NCBI GenBank assembly: GCA_050251575.1
Contig: JBFWMP010000024.1
Coordinates: 1 to 28,178, forward strand
DNA from: X23 sp050251575
Lineage (GTDB): Bacteria > Bacillota > Clostridia > SK-Y3
Length of the DNA: 28,178 nt
Direction of reading: 5' to 3'
Part shown: positions 1-7,271 of the stretch, in pieces
Layout: the number at the start of each line of letters is the position of its first letter
Position numbering within the stretch: position 1 is the first letter of the stretch
Position numbers and translations under genes: made by a program
The notes under the pieces: model-generated
The model's input: the letters and a program-made list of their open reading frames with translations, nothing else
What the model was told of the DNA's origin: nothing
The model's database searches: none

Positions 1-3
1 ATC

Positions 4-24
4 TGTGAACTGTGAACTATCAAC
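4..24. repeat. Degenerate heptanucleotide tandem repeat
   Basis: Three head-to-tail 7-mers, TGTGAAC, TGTGAAC and TATCAAC, lie at the left window edge. Similar heptads occur at 7244-7264 and 22507-22534. The array may extend left of the window. No function is assigned. Confidence 0.6.
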
Positions 25-101
25 TATTATTATGTATATTTTCTCACAATTAGCAGAAAATAATTTTGACAATCTTATGAATTTGAGGGGGAATATTACG
101 C

Positions 102-773
102 ATGAAAAAAGTTTTTTTATCATTATTGATTTTAGCGGTAACCGCTAGCTCATGTTATTATTACTATCAAACATGGACAACAGAATCTGTATTATCAAAG
201 TATGGTTCTCGCGGGCAGGAAGTCAAGGATGTACAATATAAGCTGGCAATATGGGGTTACTATAATGGTGATGTTGATGGAGTCTATGGTTGGCGTACTG
301 CTCAAGCTGTAAGAAGCTTTCAAAGAAAGAATGGGCTTACAGTTGATGGTATTGCAGGTCCTCAGACTCTTGGAGCACTCGGCTTGCCTACTGGTAGTAC
401 TAAGGCTGCTACTGTATCCAGATCAGGGGATGTGAATCTGTTGGCAAGAGTAATAAATGGTGAAGCTAGAGGAGAGACATATATTGGTCAGGTAGCTGTA
501 GGTGCTGTCATATTAAACAGAGTGCAACATCCATCTTTTCCAAACACCATGGCAGGAGTTATTTATCAGCCTAGAGCCTTCACAGCAATAGCAGATGGAC
601 AAATTCATTCCAATATGGAAGAGTTGTCTGTAAAAGCAGCGCAAGATGCATTGAATGGGTGGGATCCTTCAGGCGGAGCGATTTACTACTATAATCCTGC
701 AAAAACAACAAACAATTGGATATATAGCCGACCAGTAGTTAAGAGAATCGGAAAACATGTATTTGCAAAGTGA
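102..773 (+). CDS. SleB-like cell wall hydrolase (lytic transglycosylase) with peptidoglycan-binding domain
   Basis: This is a 223-residue exported protein. Residues 1-17 form a hydrophobic signal or anchor, followed by an odd run of four tyrosines (19-22). Residues about 32-93 match the three-helix peptidoglycan-binding domain (GSRGQEVKDVQ, then FQRKNGLTVDGIAG). Residues about 110-222 match the SleB/Hydrolase_2 domain, including the motif NGEARGE, where Glu121 is the likely catalytic acid. SleB proteins cleave cortex peptidoglycan during spore germination, but clostridia also carry SleB-like paralogues, so the germination role is an inference. The protein is shorter than Bacillus SleB (about 300 residues) but both domains are present. 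The start is chosen on the GAGGGGG ribosome site at 85-91. The gene stands alone ahead of a tRNA. Confidence 0.9.
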   Translation: MKKVFLSLLILAVTASSCYYYYQTWTTESVLSKYGSRGQEVKDVQYKLAIWGYYNGDVDGVYGWRTAQAVRSFQRKNGLTVDGIAGPQTLGALGLPTGSTKAATVSRSGDVNLLARVINGEARGETYIGQVAVGAVILNRVQHPSFPNTMAGVIYQPRAFTAIADGQIHSNMEELSVKAAQDALNGWDPSGGAIYYYNPAKTTNNWIYSRPVVKRIGKHVFAK

Positions 774-777
774 TATT

Positions 778-810
778 TGGAGGTAGGAATTTATTAGTTT
801 TCTACCTTCA
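778..810 (+). terminator. Possible weak terminator hairpin after the SleB-like gene
   Basis: TGGAGGTAG (778-786) pairs with CTACCTTCA (802-810), a 9-bp stem with one G-T pair, starting 5 bases after the stop codon. No uridine tract follows, so it may only stabilise the mRNA 3' end. Confidence 0.4.
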
Positions 811-817
811 AATAATA

Positions 818-846
818 TTGACATATTTATTAAAGTACTTTATAAT
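818..846 (+). promoter_or_regulatory. Consensus sigma-A promoter of tRNA-Lys
   Basis: TTGACA (818-823), a 17-bp spacer and TATAAT (841-846) match the vegetative consensus in every base. The tRNA begins 21 bases beyond the -10 box, as expected for a short 5' leader on a strongly expressed stable RNA. Confidence 0.9.
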
Positions 847-866
847 ATTTTATGTATAAAAGATAT

Positions 867-942
867 GCATCATTAGCTCAGTTGGTAGAGCACCTGACTC
901 TTAATCAGGGTGTCCGCGGTTCGAACCCGCGATGGTGTACCA
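867..942 (+). tRNA. tRNA-Lys (anticodon CTT)
   Basis: This 76-nt cloverleaf has acceptor stem GCATCAT/ATGGTGT (two G-U pairs), D arm GCTC/GAGC, anticodon stem CCTGA/TCAGG around the loop CTCTTAA, and T arm CGCGG-TTCGAAC-CCGCG. The CCA end is encoded in the gene. Loop positions 34-36 read CTT, which decodes lysine AAG. It has its own consensus promoter and terminator, so it is a single-gene unit. Confidence 0.97.
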
Positions 943-958
943 CATCGAATATAATGTT

Positions 959-1001
959 AATAACGCAAAAAAGCTTGTTTTTAAGCTTTTTTTGCGTTAT
1001 T
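959..1001 (+). terminator. Rho-independent terminator after tRNA-Lys
   Basis: Arms at 959-976 and 983-1001 pair over about 18 bp (AATAACGC, an A tract, GCTT, and the reverse) around a 6-nt loop with one T bulge. The 3' arm carries seven consecutive T (987-993). The A tract in the left arm would let it also act on the opposite strand. Confidence 0.85.
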
Positions 1002-1090
1002 AAGTAAATACATATATATAGCACCAGTTATCTTCTCTTTTATAGAATAAACAAGAGGATGTGCATAAAATCCCTAAAGCTTTCAAAAAA

Positions 1091-1113
1091 TATATTAGTA
1101 TGTCTAATATAAT
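1091..1113 (+). promoter_or_regulatory. Operator-like dyad overlapping the -10 box of the copper chaperone gene
   Basis: TATATTAG (1091-1098) and CTAATATA (1104-1111) form a perfect 8-bp dyad around 5 bases. The right half overlaps a TATAAT -10 box (1108-1113). The -35 region is only an A tract (1085-1090), so the promoter is probably controlled by a bound protein. The dyad does not match the CsoR or CopY operators I know. Confidence 0.5.
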
Positions 1114-1140
1114 AATATGCTTTAAGGAGAGATTTTATCT

Positions 1141-1347
1141 ATGAGTTCAGCGGTGTTTAATGTTGGAGGAATGACCTGCAGCAATTGTGTAGATATGATA
1201 CGCAGTTCGGTAGGAGCAATCAAAGGGGTAGATAATGTCAAAATTAATTTTGATAATAAACAGGTAAAGGTTGACTTTAATCCTTCCATGGTAGAGGAAC
1301 AGGAGATAAAAAGTACTATTAAAGAAATGGGTTATGAAATAAAATAA
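1141..1347 (+). CDS. CopZ-like heavy-metal-associated (HMA) metallochaperone
   Basis: This 68-residue protein is a single ferredoxin-like HMA domain. The metal-binding motif GMTCSNC puts Cys13 and Cys16 in the loop that binds Cu(I) in CopZ and Atx1. It should be a soluble cytoplasmic copper carrier delivering Cu(I) to a CopA-type exporter or to a regulator. No CopA or CsoR gene lies beside it, so the partner must be elsewhere. The start is supported by AAGGAGA at 1124-1130. It is a single-gene unit with its own promoter/operator and a perfect 18-bp terminator hairpin. The metal is inferred from the family: zinc- and mercury-binding HMA proteins have similar motifs. Confidence 0.88.
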   Translation: MSSAVFNVGGMTCSNCVDMIRSSVGAIKGVDNVKINFDNKQVKVDFNPSMVEEQEIKSTIKEMGYEIK

Positions 1348-1360
1348 ATATTGTAAAGAG

Positions 1361-1400
1361 AATACAAAAGGCTATATAATAATATATAGCCTTTTGTATT
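1361..1400 (+). terminator. Terminator hairpin after the HMA gene
   Basis: There is a perfect 18-bp inverted repeat: AATACAAAAGGCTATATA (1361-1378), a 4-nt loop, and its exact complement (1383-1400). The T-rich bases are inside the 3' arm, with no clear T tract after it. The symmetry would let it work in both directions. Confidence 0.75.
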
Positions 1401-1511
1401 AGGGTTAAATAGGACTTAAGTAGAAATTTTGAATAAATTACCAAAGGATTTTCAATAAGCAATATAGAATATATCACCATAAATCAGATTTTCTCTGAAA
1501 GGATAAGTGGC

Positions 1512-2693
1512 ATGGTTAATCATAAGGTTGATGTATCGAAACTGGATACTATCATTAAGAAAACTTTAGAAGCTATTACAAACAGTAGAGATCAAATCTA
1601 TGATATTGCAGAGAGTGCTCGTAAACAATGTGATAGATTGGAGCAGGAGCTAAAGAATTTAAAAGAGCAGGTTAAGCAGATTATTAAGACCGTAGAGAAA
1701 ATAGAGCAGGAACTTAAGGAGAGTAGAAAAAAGCTAATGCTGCTAAGCAAAAAGTTTGATGATGCCTCGAAGGAAGAATTGAAGATAGCTTATGAACAGG
1801 CAGACAACTTGCGCATTGAATTAGCTATCAGAAGAGAGCAGGAACAAAACCTGATCTGTAGGCGCAATGAACTTGAAATACGACTTAAGGAAGCATATAA
1901 GACGGTAGAAAAAGCGGAGACGCTTATATCCCAAGTGGGAGTTGCCATGGGTTATTTATCCGGTGATTTAATAGATTTAAGCAGTCATTTAGAAAGTCTT
2001 CAGCATAAACAAAATCTTGGAATAAAGATTATTAAAGCTCAGGAAGAAGAACGTCAAAGGGTTGCGCGTGATATACATGATGGTCCGGCACAATCCATGT
2101 CTAATGTTGTTCTTAAAGCAGAAATATGTGAAAAGCTTATTGATATAAACGCGCAAAAAGCCAAAAGCGAGCTGAAACAACTAAAAGGAGTTGTACGAAG
2201 CTGTCTGCAGGATGTTCGTAGAATTATATACGACTTACGCCCAATGTCACTTGATGATTTAGGATTAACCCCGACCATTCAAAGATTCATAGCAAATTAT
2301 CAGGAAGAAACAGGGCTTGAAGCGGTATATAAGGCACAAGGTGTATTCGATAGTATTAATTCTGTAGTCTCATTAACCATTTTTAGAATTGTACAAGAAG
2401 CTTTGAATAATGTGAGAAAACACGCTAAAGCCAAAAAGGTGATGGTTTGTTTATCCAGTAGTGAGAACATTTTAAGTTTGACAATTACAGATGATGGGCA
2501 AGGCTTTGATATCTCAGAAATAAGAGATAAAAATTGGGATCATAGTGGAGGTTTTGGGCTATATAGTATGAAGGAACGTGTAGAGTTATTAAATGGAAAG
2601 TTTGAGATATATTCCGAAGTTGGTAAGGGGACAAAGCTTGAGGCTGAGATATCACTGGATTCAAAAGAGGAGGGCTATAATGAAAAAAATTAG
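1512..2693 (+). CDS. degS: DegS-type cytoplasmic sensor histidine kinase
   Basis: This 393-residue kinase has no membrane segment. Residues about 10-175 are a long charged coiled coil, which in Bacillus DegS is the cytoplasmic sensing part. The HisKA_3 dimerisation domain follows, with the H-box RVARDIHDGPAQ and His189 as the predicted phosphorylation site. The block RRIIYDLRPMSLDDLGL (about 236-252) is nearly diagnostic for DegS. The HATPase domain (about 287-385) has the N-box EALNNVRKHA, DDGQGFD and GGFGLYSMKER. The length is close to B. subtilis DegS (385). The ribosome site AAAGGA (1498-1503) supports the ATG. The 3' end overlaps the regulator start by 14 bp, indicating coupled translation. 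In Bacillus, DegSU controls exoenzymes, motility and competence; targets here are unknown. Confidence 0.9.
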   Translation: MVNHKVDVSKLDTIIKKTLEAITNSRDQIYDIAESARKQCDRLEQELKNLKEQVKQIIKTVEKIEQELKESRKKLMLLSKKFDDASKEELKIAYEQADNLRIELAIRREQEQNLICRRNELEIRLKEAYKTVEKAETLISQVGVAMGYLSGDLIDLSSHLESLQHKQNLGIKIIKAQEEERQRVARDIHDGPAQSMSNVVLKAEICEKLIDINAQKAKSELKQLKGVVRSCLQDVRRIIYDLRPMSLDDLGLTPTIQRFIANYQEETGLEAVYKAQGVFDSINSVVSLTIFRIVQEALNNVRKHAKAKKVMVCLSSSENILSLTITDDGQGFDISEIRDKNWDHSGGFGLYSMKERVELLNGKFEIYSEVGKGTKLEAEISLDSKEEGYNEKN

Positions 2694-3333
2694 AATTTTG
2701 ATAGCTGACGATCATCTAATGGTCAGACAAGGACTCAAACAAATAGTTGAATTGCAAGAAAACATGGTAGTTGTGGCACAAGCCTCAAATGGAGAGGAAG
2801 CGGTAAAACTCGCTCATGATATTCAGCCGGATGTAATTCTGATGGATATCAATATGCCTAAGTTGAATGGTATCCAAGCGATAGCGCAATTGAAACAAGA
2901 GAGATGCCCAGCTAGGGTGATTATATTAACTATTCACGCTGAACGTGAATATCTGATAAAAACGGTTCAACTTGGGGCTTCGGGTTATGTATTAAAGGAT
3001 GCAGACTCGGATGTGCTGATAGAAGCAATTCAAAGCGTTTATCAAGGTGAATCTTATATTCAACCAAACTTGACTACTGATTTAATCAAAGAATTTACAC
3101 AAGGTACGATGGAGGAACAGCGGTATAAGCGTGATAATCAGCTTACTCAAAGAGAGGTTGAGGTTTTGGAATTAATTGCTGAAGGAATGTTGAATAAAGA
3201 GATCGCAGCGAGGTTATACATAAGTGAAAAAACAGTAAAAAATCATGTCTCTAATATTTTTAAGAAGCTTAATGTATGTGATAGAACACAAGCAGCTATT
3301 TATGCTTTTAAACACAATATTATGAAAGATTAA
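2680..3333 (+). CDS. degU: DegU-type NarL/FixJ response regulator
   Basis: A 217-residue two-domain regulator, partner of the upstream kinase. The receiver domain (1-120) has the acidic pair Asp10-Asp11, phospho-acceptor Asp56 (VILMDINMP), Thr84 and Lys106. The LuxR-type helix-turn-helix spans about 155-210 (LTQREVEVLELIAEG, then ISEKTVKNHVSNIFKKL). An in-frame ATG exists 29 codons earlier, at 2593, but I chose 2680: it has GAGGAGGG (2667-2674) five bases upstream, and MKKIRILIADDH is the normal receiver start. Phosphorylated DegU-type proteins bind DNA as dimers. The pair ends in its own terminator. Confidence 0.92.
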   Translation: MKKIRILIADDHLMVRQGLKQIVELQENMVVVAQASNGEEAVKLAHDIQPDVILMDINMPKLNGIQAIAQLKQERCPARVIILTIHAEREYLIKTVQLGASGYVLKDADSDVLIEAIQSVYQGESYIQPNLTTDLIKEFTQGTMEEQRYKRDNQLTQREVEVLELIAEGMLNKEIAARLYISEKTVKNHVSNIFKKLNVCDRTQAAIYAFKHNIMKD

Positions 3334-3337
3334 TCTA

Positions 3338-3372
3338 AAACAGTATTGTTTTTTAGTACTGTTTATTTTTTT
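3338..3372 (+). terminator. Rho-independent terminator of degSU
   Basis: AAACAGTA (3338-3345) pairs with TACTGTTT (3357-3364) around an 11-nt loop. A run of seven T follows (3366-3372). It lies 4 bases after the degU stop codon. Confidence 0.85.
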
Positions 3373-3385
3373 AGAATCAATTTTA

Positions 3386-3414
3386 TTGACACTTGTGGTG
3401 TGGTAAGCTAAAAT
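3386..3414 (+). promoter_or_regulatory. Sigma-A promoter of typA-mltG
   Basis: TTGACA (3386-3391), a 17-bp spacer and TAAAAT (3409-3414) lie 43 bp before the typA start and just after the degSU terminator. This gives a leader of roughly 35 nt and suggests constitutive expression of typA, probably with mltG. Confidence 0.8.
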
Positions 3415-3457
3415 GTAATAGTTAAAATATATTAGAATTCAGGGTGATTAGTAATAA

Positions 3458-5269
3458 ATGCAAACAAGAGAAGAATTAAGAAATGTTGCCATTATTGCAC
3501 ATGTCGATCATGGCAAGACAACGTTGGTTGATGGTCTGCTTAGGCAGAGCGGGACATTCAGGGTGAATGAGCAGGTACAGGAAAGAGTAATGGACTCGAA
3601 TGACTTGGAGAGAGAAAGAGGAATAACGATTCTTTCTAAGAATACTTCAGTAATGTTCAATGGGATTAAGATAAACATTGTAGATACACCGGGACATGCC
3701 GACTTTGGTGGAGAAGTTGAGCGGGTTCTCAAAATGGTAGACGGAGTTCTATTATTGGTTGATGCGTTTGAAGGATGTATGCCGCAAACACGATTTGTTT
3801 TAAAAAAGGCATTAAGTCTGAATATAAAGCCGATTGTTGTTGTAAATAAGGTAGATCGGCCCAATGCAAGGCTTGATGAAGTAATAGACGAAATGCTCGA
3901 GCTTTTCATCGAACTAGGAGCTGATGACGAGCAGTTGGAGTTTCCTGTGGTGTATGCATCTGCACGGGATGGATACGCTGTATTAGAGCCAGAGATGGAA
4001 GGTGAAGATCTGCAGCCGCTATTTGAAATGATAGTGAAGCATGTTCCAGCACCTAAGGGGGAAATGGACCAACCGTTACAAATACTCATATCCAATATTG
4101 ATTATGATGAATATGTCGGAAGAATTGCTATCGGAAGAGTGGAACGGGGAAGTGCAAAATATGGACAGCCTGCAGTATTGTGTAAAAAGGATGGTTCTAC
4201 TTCCAATGTAAAGATAAGCAGACTATATCAATATGAAGGCTTAAAAAGAGTCGAAGTACCTAGTGCAGGTTTAGGTGATATTATTGCTGTTGCAGGGATG
4301 AATGATATTAGCATTGGTGAAACAATCTGTGATGTGGACAGGCCGGAAGCATTGCCTTTTGTACAAATAGATGAGCCAACCATTGCAATGACTTTTGTTG
4401 TAAACAACAGTCCGTTTGCAGGAAGAGAAGGTACGTTTGTAACTTCAAGGCATCTAAGGGATAGATTATTTAAAGAAACTGAGACAAATGTCAGCTTGCG
4501 GGTAGAAGAAACAGATTCAGCAGATTCTTTTAAAGTGTCGGGAAGAGGGGAACTACATCTTTCAATTCTTATTGAAACAATGAGAAGACAAGGTTATGAG
4601 TTTCAAGTTTCACGTCCGGAGGTTATCAACAAAACCATTGATGGCATTATCCATGAGCCTATAGAATCATTGTTTATTGATATTCCTGAGGAATATATGG
4701 GTGTTGTCATGGAAAAGCTAGGCACTAGAAAGGCTGAGATGGTTAACATGACCTCTGCTAATTTAGGGTATATGCGTTTAGAATTTAGGATACCGGCAAG
4801 AGGATTGATAGGATATCGATCTGAAATTTTGACAGATACAAAAGGAAATGGAATTATGAATCATATTTTCCACGGATATGAGCCATACAAGGGTGATATT
4901 CAATCCCGTCAAAGAGGTTCTCTTGTGGCCTTTGAAGCTGGAGAAGCTACTACGTATGGGCTATATAATGCGCAGGAAAGAGGTTCGTTATTTATCACCC
5001 CCGGAACGCAAGTATACCAGGGTATGGTTGTAGGGGAAAATGCAAGGGCTGACGATATTTCTGTAAATGTGTGTAAGAAAAAGCATATTACCAATATGCG
5101 GGCATCCGGTTCGGATGAAGCACTTAGACTAACGCCTGCAGTCATTTTAAGTTTAGAGCAGTCCCTGGAGTTTATTGGTGAAGATGAGTTGGTGGAGATA
5201 ACACCTAAAAATATAAGACTTAGAAAAGCAATTCTCAGTGCGGAAATGAGAGCAAAGGGTAAGAAATAA
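3458..5269 (+). CDS. typA: TypA/BipA translational GTPase
   Basis: This 603-residue ribosome-binding GTPase is full length for the family (B. subtilis about 612). G1 is AHVDHGKT (14-21), G2 contains RGITI (54-58), G3 is DTPGH (76-80) with catalytic His80, and G4 is NKVD (130-133). EF-G-like domains and the BipA C-terminal domain follow (about 400-600). TypA acts on the 70S ribosome in large-subunit assembly and in growth under cold or stress. The start uses AGGGTGA at 3441-3447. mltG begins 12 bp after the stop, with an AAGGAGGA site that overlaps the typA stop, so the two are likely co-transcribed. Confidence 0.96.
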   Translation: MQTREELRNVAIIAHVDHGKTTLVDGLLRQSGTFRVNEQVQERVMDSNDLERERGITILSKNTSVMFNGIKINIVDTPGHADFGGEVERVLKMVDGVLLLVDAFEGCMPQTRFVLKKALSLNIKPIVVVNKVDRPNARLDEVIDEMLELFIELGADDEQLEFPVVYASARDGYAVLEPEMEGEDLQPLFEMIVKHVPAPKGEMDQPLQILISNIDYDEYVGRIAIGRVERGSAKYGQPAVLCKKDGSTSNVKISRLYQYEGLKRVEVPSAGLGDIIAVAGMNDISIGETICDVDRPEALPFVQIDEPTIAMTFVVNNSPFAGREGTFVTSRHLRDRLFKETETNVSLRVEETDSADSFKVSGRGELHLSILIETMRRQGYEFQVSRPEVINKTIDGIIHEPIESLFIDIPEEYMGVVMEKLGTRKAEMVNMTSANLGYMRLEFRIPARGLIGYRSEILTDTKGNGIMNHIFHGYEPYKGDIQSRQRGSLVAFEAGEATTYGLYNAQERGSLFITPGTQVYQGMVVGENARADDISVNVCKKKHITNMRASGSDEALRLTPAVILSLEQSLEFIGEDELVEITPKNIRLRKAILSAEMRAKGKK

Positions 5270-5281
5270 GGAGGAAACGGC

Positions 5282-6373
5282 ATGAGTTTAGTTCCTGAAC
5301 CAGCTAAGAAAACATCTAAACTTAATAAAATTTTCTTATTTATTGTAAAGGTCTGTATTTTGGGAATTATTGTTCTAGGATGCTTAGCGGCAGGAAAATA
5401 TGCTTTTAACATGGGTTATCAGTATGTAAAGGAACCGGACAGCATTGATAAAAAAGATGTACAGTCTGAAAAGATTGAATTTGTTATTCCGCAGGGATCG
5501 TCTACTAGAGAAATTGCTGCGGATTTAAAAGAGATAGGATTCATAAAGTATCCTATCTTGTTCAGAGCAGTATCCAGGATAAAGCATAATGACGGTCAAT
5601 ATCAGCAGGGAAAACATATGTTAGATACTTCTATGGATTATGAAGCAATTATGAATGAGCTCAAGAAGAATGTTGCGAAAAGAGAGACAAAGAAATTCAC
5701 AATTCAAGAAGGCCTGGAGTTCAATCAGATTGTAGATAAATTAGAAAAAGAAGGATTGATTGATAAAGGAAAGTTTCTTGAAATTGCGGAAAATGGAAGT
5801 TTTGAATATCTATTTTTAAAGGAAATGCCAAAGCGGAAAAATAGGTTAGAGGGATACTTGTTCCCTGAGACTTATGAAATATATTCTGATGCTGTGGAAG
5901 AAGACATCATAAAGAAAATGCTGGATCAGTTTGAAAAAGAATTTAAAGAGGAATACTATGGTAGAGCCAAAGAATTAGGTATGACAGTAGATCAGATCAT
6001 TATTATGGCTTCTATCATAGAGCGGGAAGCTAAATTAGATGATGAGAGACCGATGGTGTCAGCAGTTTTCCATAATAGATTAAAGAGCAAAAATTATCAA
6101 CTGCTTCAGTCATGCGCAACAGTTCAATATGTATTAGGGGAGAGAAAGAGTGTGCTTTCGGAAGAGGATACAAAGATTGAATCTCCGTATAATACGTATA
6201 AATATCCGGGACTTCCGATAGGACCGATTGCATCACCGGGAAGAGCATCTATTCGGGCTGCACTATACCCTGCCGATGTAGATTATATGTTCTTTGTTGC
6301 CAATAGTGACGGAAGTCATATTTATTCAAAGACCTATGCGGAACACTTAAGGGCTATGAAAAATGTTAAGTAA
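5282..6373 (+). CDS. mltG: MltG endolytic murein transglycosylase
   Basis: This 363-residue inner-membrane enzyme cleaves nascent glycan strands and so sets their length. A short cytoplasmic N-terminus is followed by one membrane helix (about 16-45), a LysM-like region, and the YceG/MltG domain (about 65-360). ASIIEREAK contains Glu247, which aligns by motif with the catalytic glutamate of E. coli MltG (ASIVEKE). GLPIGPIASPGRASIRAAL (about 310-328) is the conserved C-terminal block. AAGGAGGA (5268-5275) supports the start. It precedes trmR and trhP, as yrrL precedes yrrM-yrrN-yrrO in B. subtilis, but here a palindrome and 226 bp separate it from trmR. Confidence 0.93.
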   Translation: MSLVPEPAKKTSKLNKIFLFIVKVCILGIIVLGCLAAGKYAFNMGYQYVKEPDSIDKKDVQSEKIEFVIPQGSSTREIAADLKEIGFIKYPILFRAVSRIKHNDGQYQQGKHMLDTSMDYEAIMNELKKNVAKRETKKFTIQEGLEFNQIVDKLEKEGLIDKGKFLEIAENGSFEYLFLKEMPKRKNRLEGYLFPETYEIYSDAVEEDIIKKMLDQFEKEFKEEYYGRAKELGMTVDQIIIMASIIEREAKLDDERPMVSAVFHNRLKSKNYQLLQSCATVQYVLGERKSVLSEEDTKIESPYNTYKYPGLPIGPIASPGRASIRAALYPADVDYMFFVANSDGSHIYSKTYAEHLRAMKNVK

Positions 6374-6426
6374 GAAAAATGGGGACAATCCGAAAATGCT
6401 GAAAGAGTAACAAGCTTTTGAGTAGA

Positions 6427-6503
6427 GGAATGAAACGTGGGGACTGGTCTGCTGTCACGCTTGTTTTTAGCGGGACTGTGGCCCTGTCCCCACGTTTCAT
6501 TCC
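6427..6503. repeat. REP-like palindromic element between mltG and trmR
   Basis: A perfect 18-bp inverted repeat, GGAATGAAACGTGGGGAC (6427-6444) and its complement (6486-6503), encloses a GC-richer stretch that can continue the stem imperfectly for about 16 more pairs around a T-rich loop. GGGGAC/GTCCCC is unlike the AT-rich surroundings. A half-motif ATGGGGACAATCC lies just upstream (from about 6379). The shape resembles REP/MITE elements mobilised by IS200-like transposases. No transposase gene is present here. Confidence 0.7.
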
Positions 6504-6599
6504 CGACTGTCTGTCATAAAATTTGGCTTTATTAGTACTTTAGGATAGTTCTTTACTTCTATTGTTAGCTACATACATATAACGAAATGGAGCGATTGA

Positions 6600-7271
6600 A
6601 TGTTGGAAGACAGTATTAATCATGAATATATAATACAATATATTAGAGACACTATTCCAAAGAATGACGGCTTGTTAAAAGAGATGGAAGAATATGCCGC
6701 GGAGAATCATGTACCTATTGTACATCCTGAAGTAGCAAAATTTATTGTAGTGATGGCAATGATGAATAATCCTTTGAATATTCTGGAGATTGGTACGGCT
6801 ATTGGTTATTCGGCTATCTTGCTGTCGCAGGCTTTAAAGCCGGGTGGGAAAATAATTACCATAGAGCGATATGAAAAAATGATACAAATTGCTCAGCAAA
6901 ATATTAAAAAATCGAATTTAGATAATACTATCAGTATTATGGAAGGTGAAGCGGAACAAATACTTCCTGCTTTAGAAGGAGAATTTGATTATATATTTGT
7001 AGACGCTGCAAAGGGGCAGTATATGGAATTTTTACCGCACTGTCTCAGGCTTCTGAAACCGGGGGGAATACTGGTATCAGACAATGTGTTGTATAAAGGA
7101 ATGATTGCGACGGATGAATTGGTTATAAGAAGAAAAAAGACTATTGTAAAAAGGCTGCGAACCTATTTGAATACGATTTGTAATCATCCGCAATTGGAGA
7201 GTACAATAATACCAATAGGAGACGGGGTAGCAATATCATATAAAGTGGGGAGTGGGGAGGTGATGTTATGA
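6600..7271 (+). CDS. trmR: TrmR-like tRNA 5-hydroxyuridine methyltransferase (class I SAM O-methyltransferase)
   Basis: This 223-residue protein belongs to the cation-dependent O-methyltransferase family (Methyltransf_3). The SAM loop is ILEIGTAIGYSA (61-72). The likely metal ligands are Asp135 (IFVDAAKGQY) and Asp161-Asn162 (LVSDNVLYKG), as in catechol O-methyltransferases. In B. subtilis the orthologue YrrM/TrmR methylates ho5U34 to mo5U34 in tRNA and sits between mltG and the U32-family trhP genes. The same order here is the main reason for the specific call; by sequence alone only O-methyltransferase is certain. The ribosome site is TGGAG (6588-6592). The stop overlaps the trhP start in ATGA, and the last seven codons lie in a heptad repeat. 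Confidence 0.85.
   Translation: MLEDSINHEYIIQYIRDTIPKNDGLLKEMEEYAAENHVPIVHPEVAKFIVVMAMMNNPLNILEIGTAIGYSAILLSQALKPGGKIITIERYEKMIQIAQQNIKKSNLDNTISIMEGEAEQILPALEGEFDYIFVDAAKGQYMEFLPHCLRLLKPGGILVSDNVLYKGMIATDELVIRRKKTIVKRLRTYLNTICNHPQLESTIIPIGDGVAISYKVGSGEVML
7244..7264 (+). repeat. Heptanucleotide repeat at the trmR/trhP junction
   Basis: AGTGGGG, AGTGGGG and AGGTGAT run head to tail. They encode most of the C-terminal KVGSGEV of TrmR and also supply the purine-rich ribosome site (GGGGAGG) of trhP. They belong to the same repeat type as 4-24 and 22507-22534. Confidence 0.65.

Noticed and set aside
34..60. Sigma-G-like promoter (GTATA, 15-bp spacer, CAGAAAA) before the SleB-like gene
   Set aside because: It would fit a germination gene, but the -10 lacks the conserved T and the match is too weak in AT-rich DNA.
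3508..4095. Long minus-strand open frame of 195 codons inside typA
   Set aside because: It is Ser/Thr-rich low-complexity antisense of a highly conserved GTPase, without a ribosome site or family match; a shadow frame.
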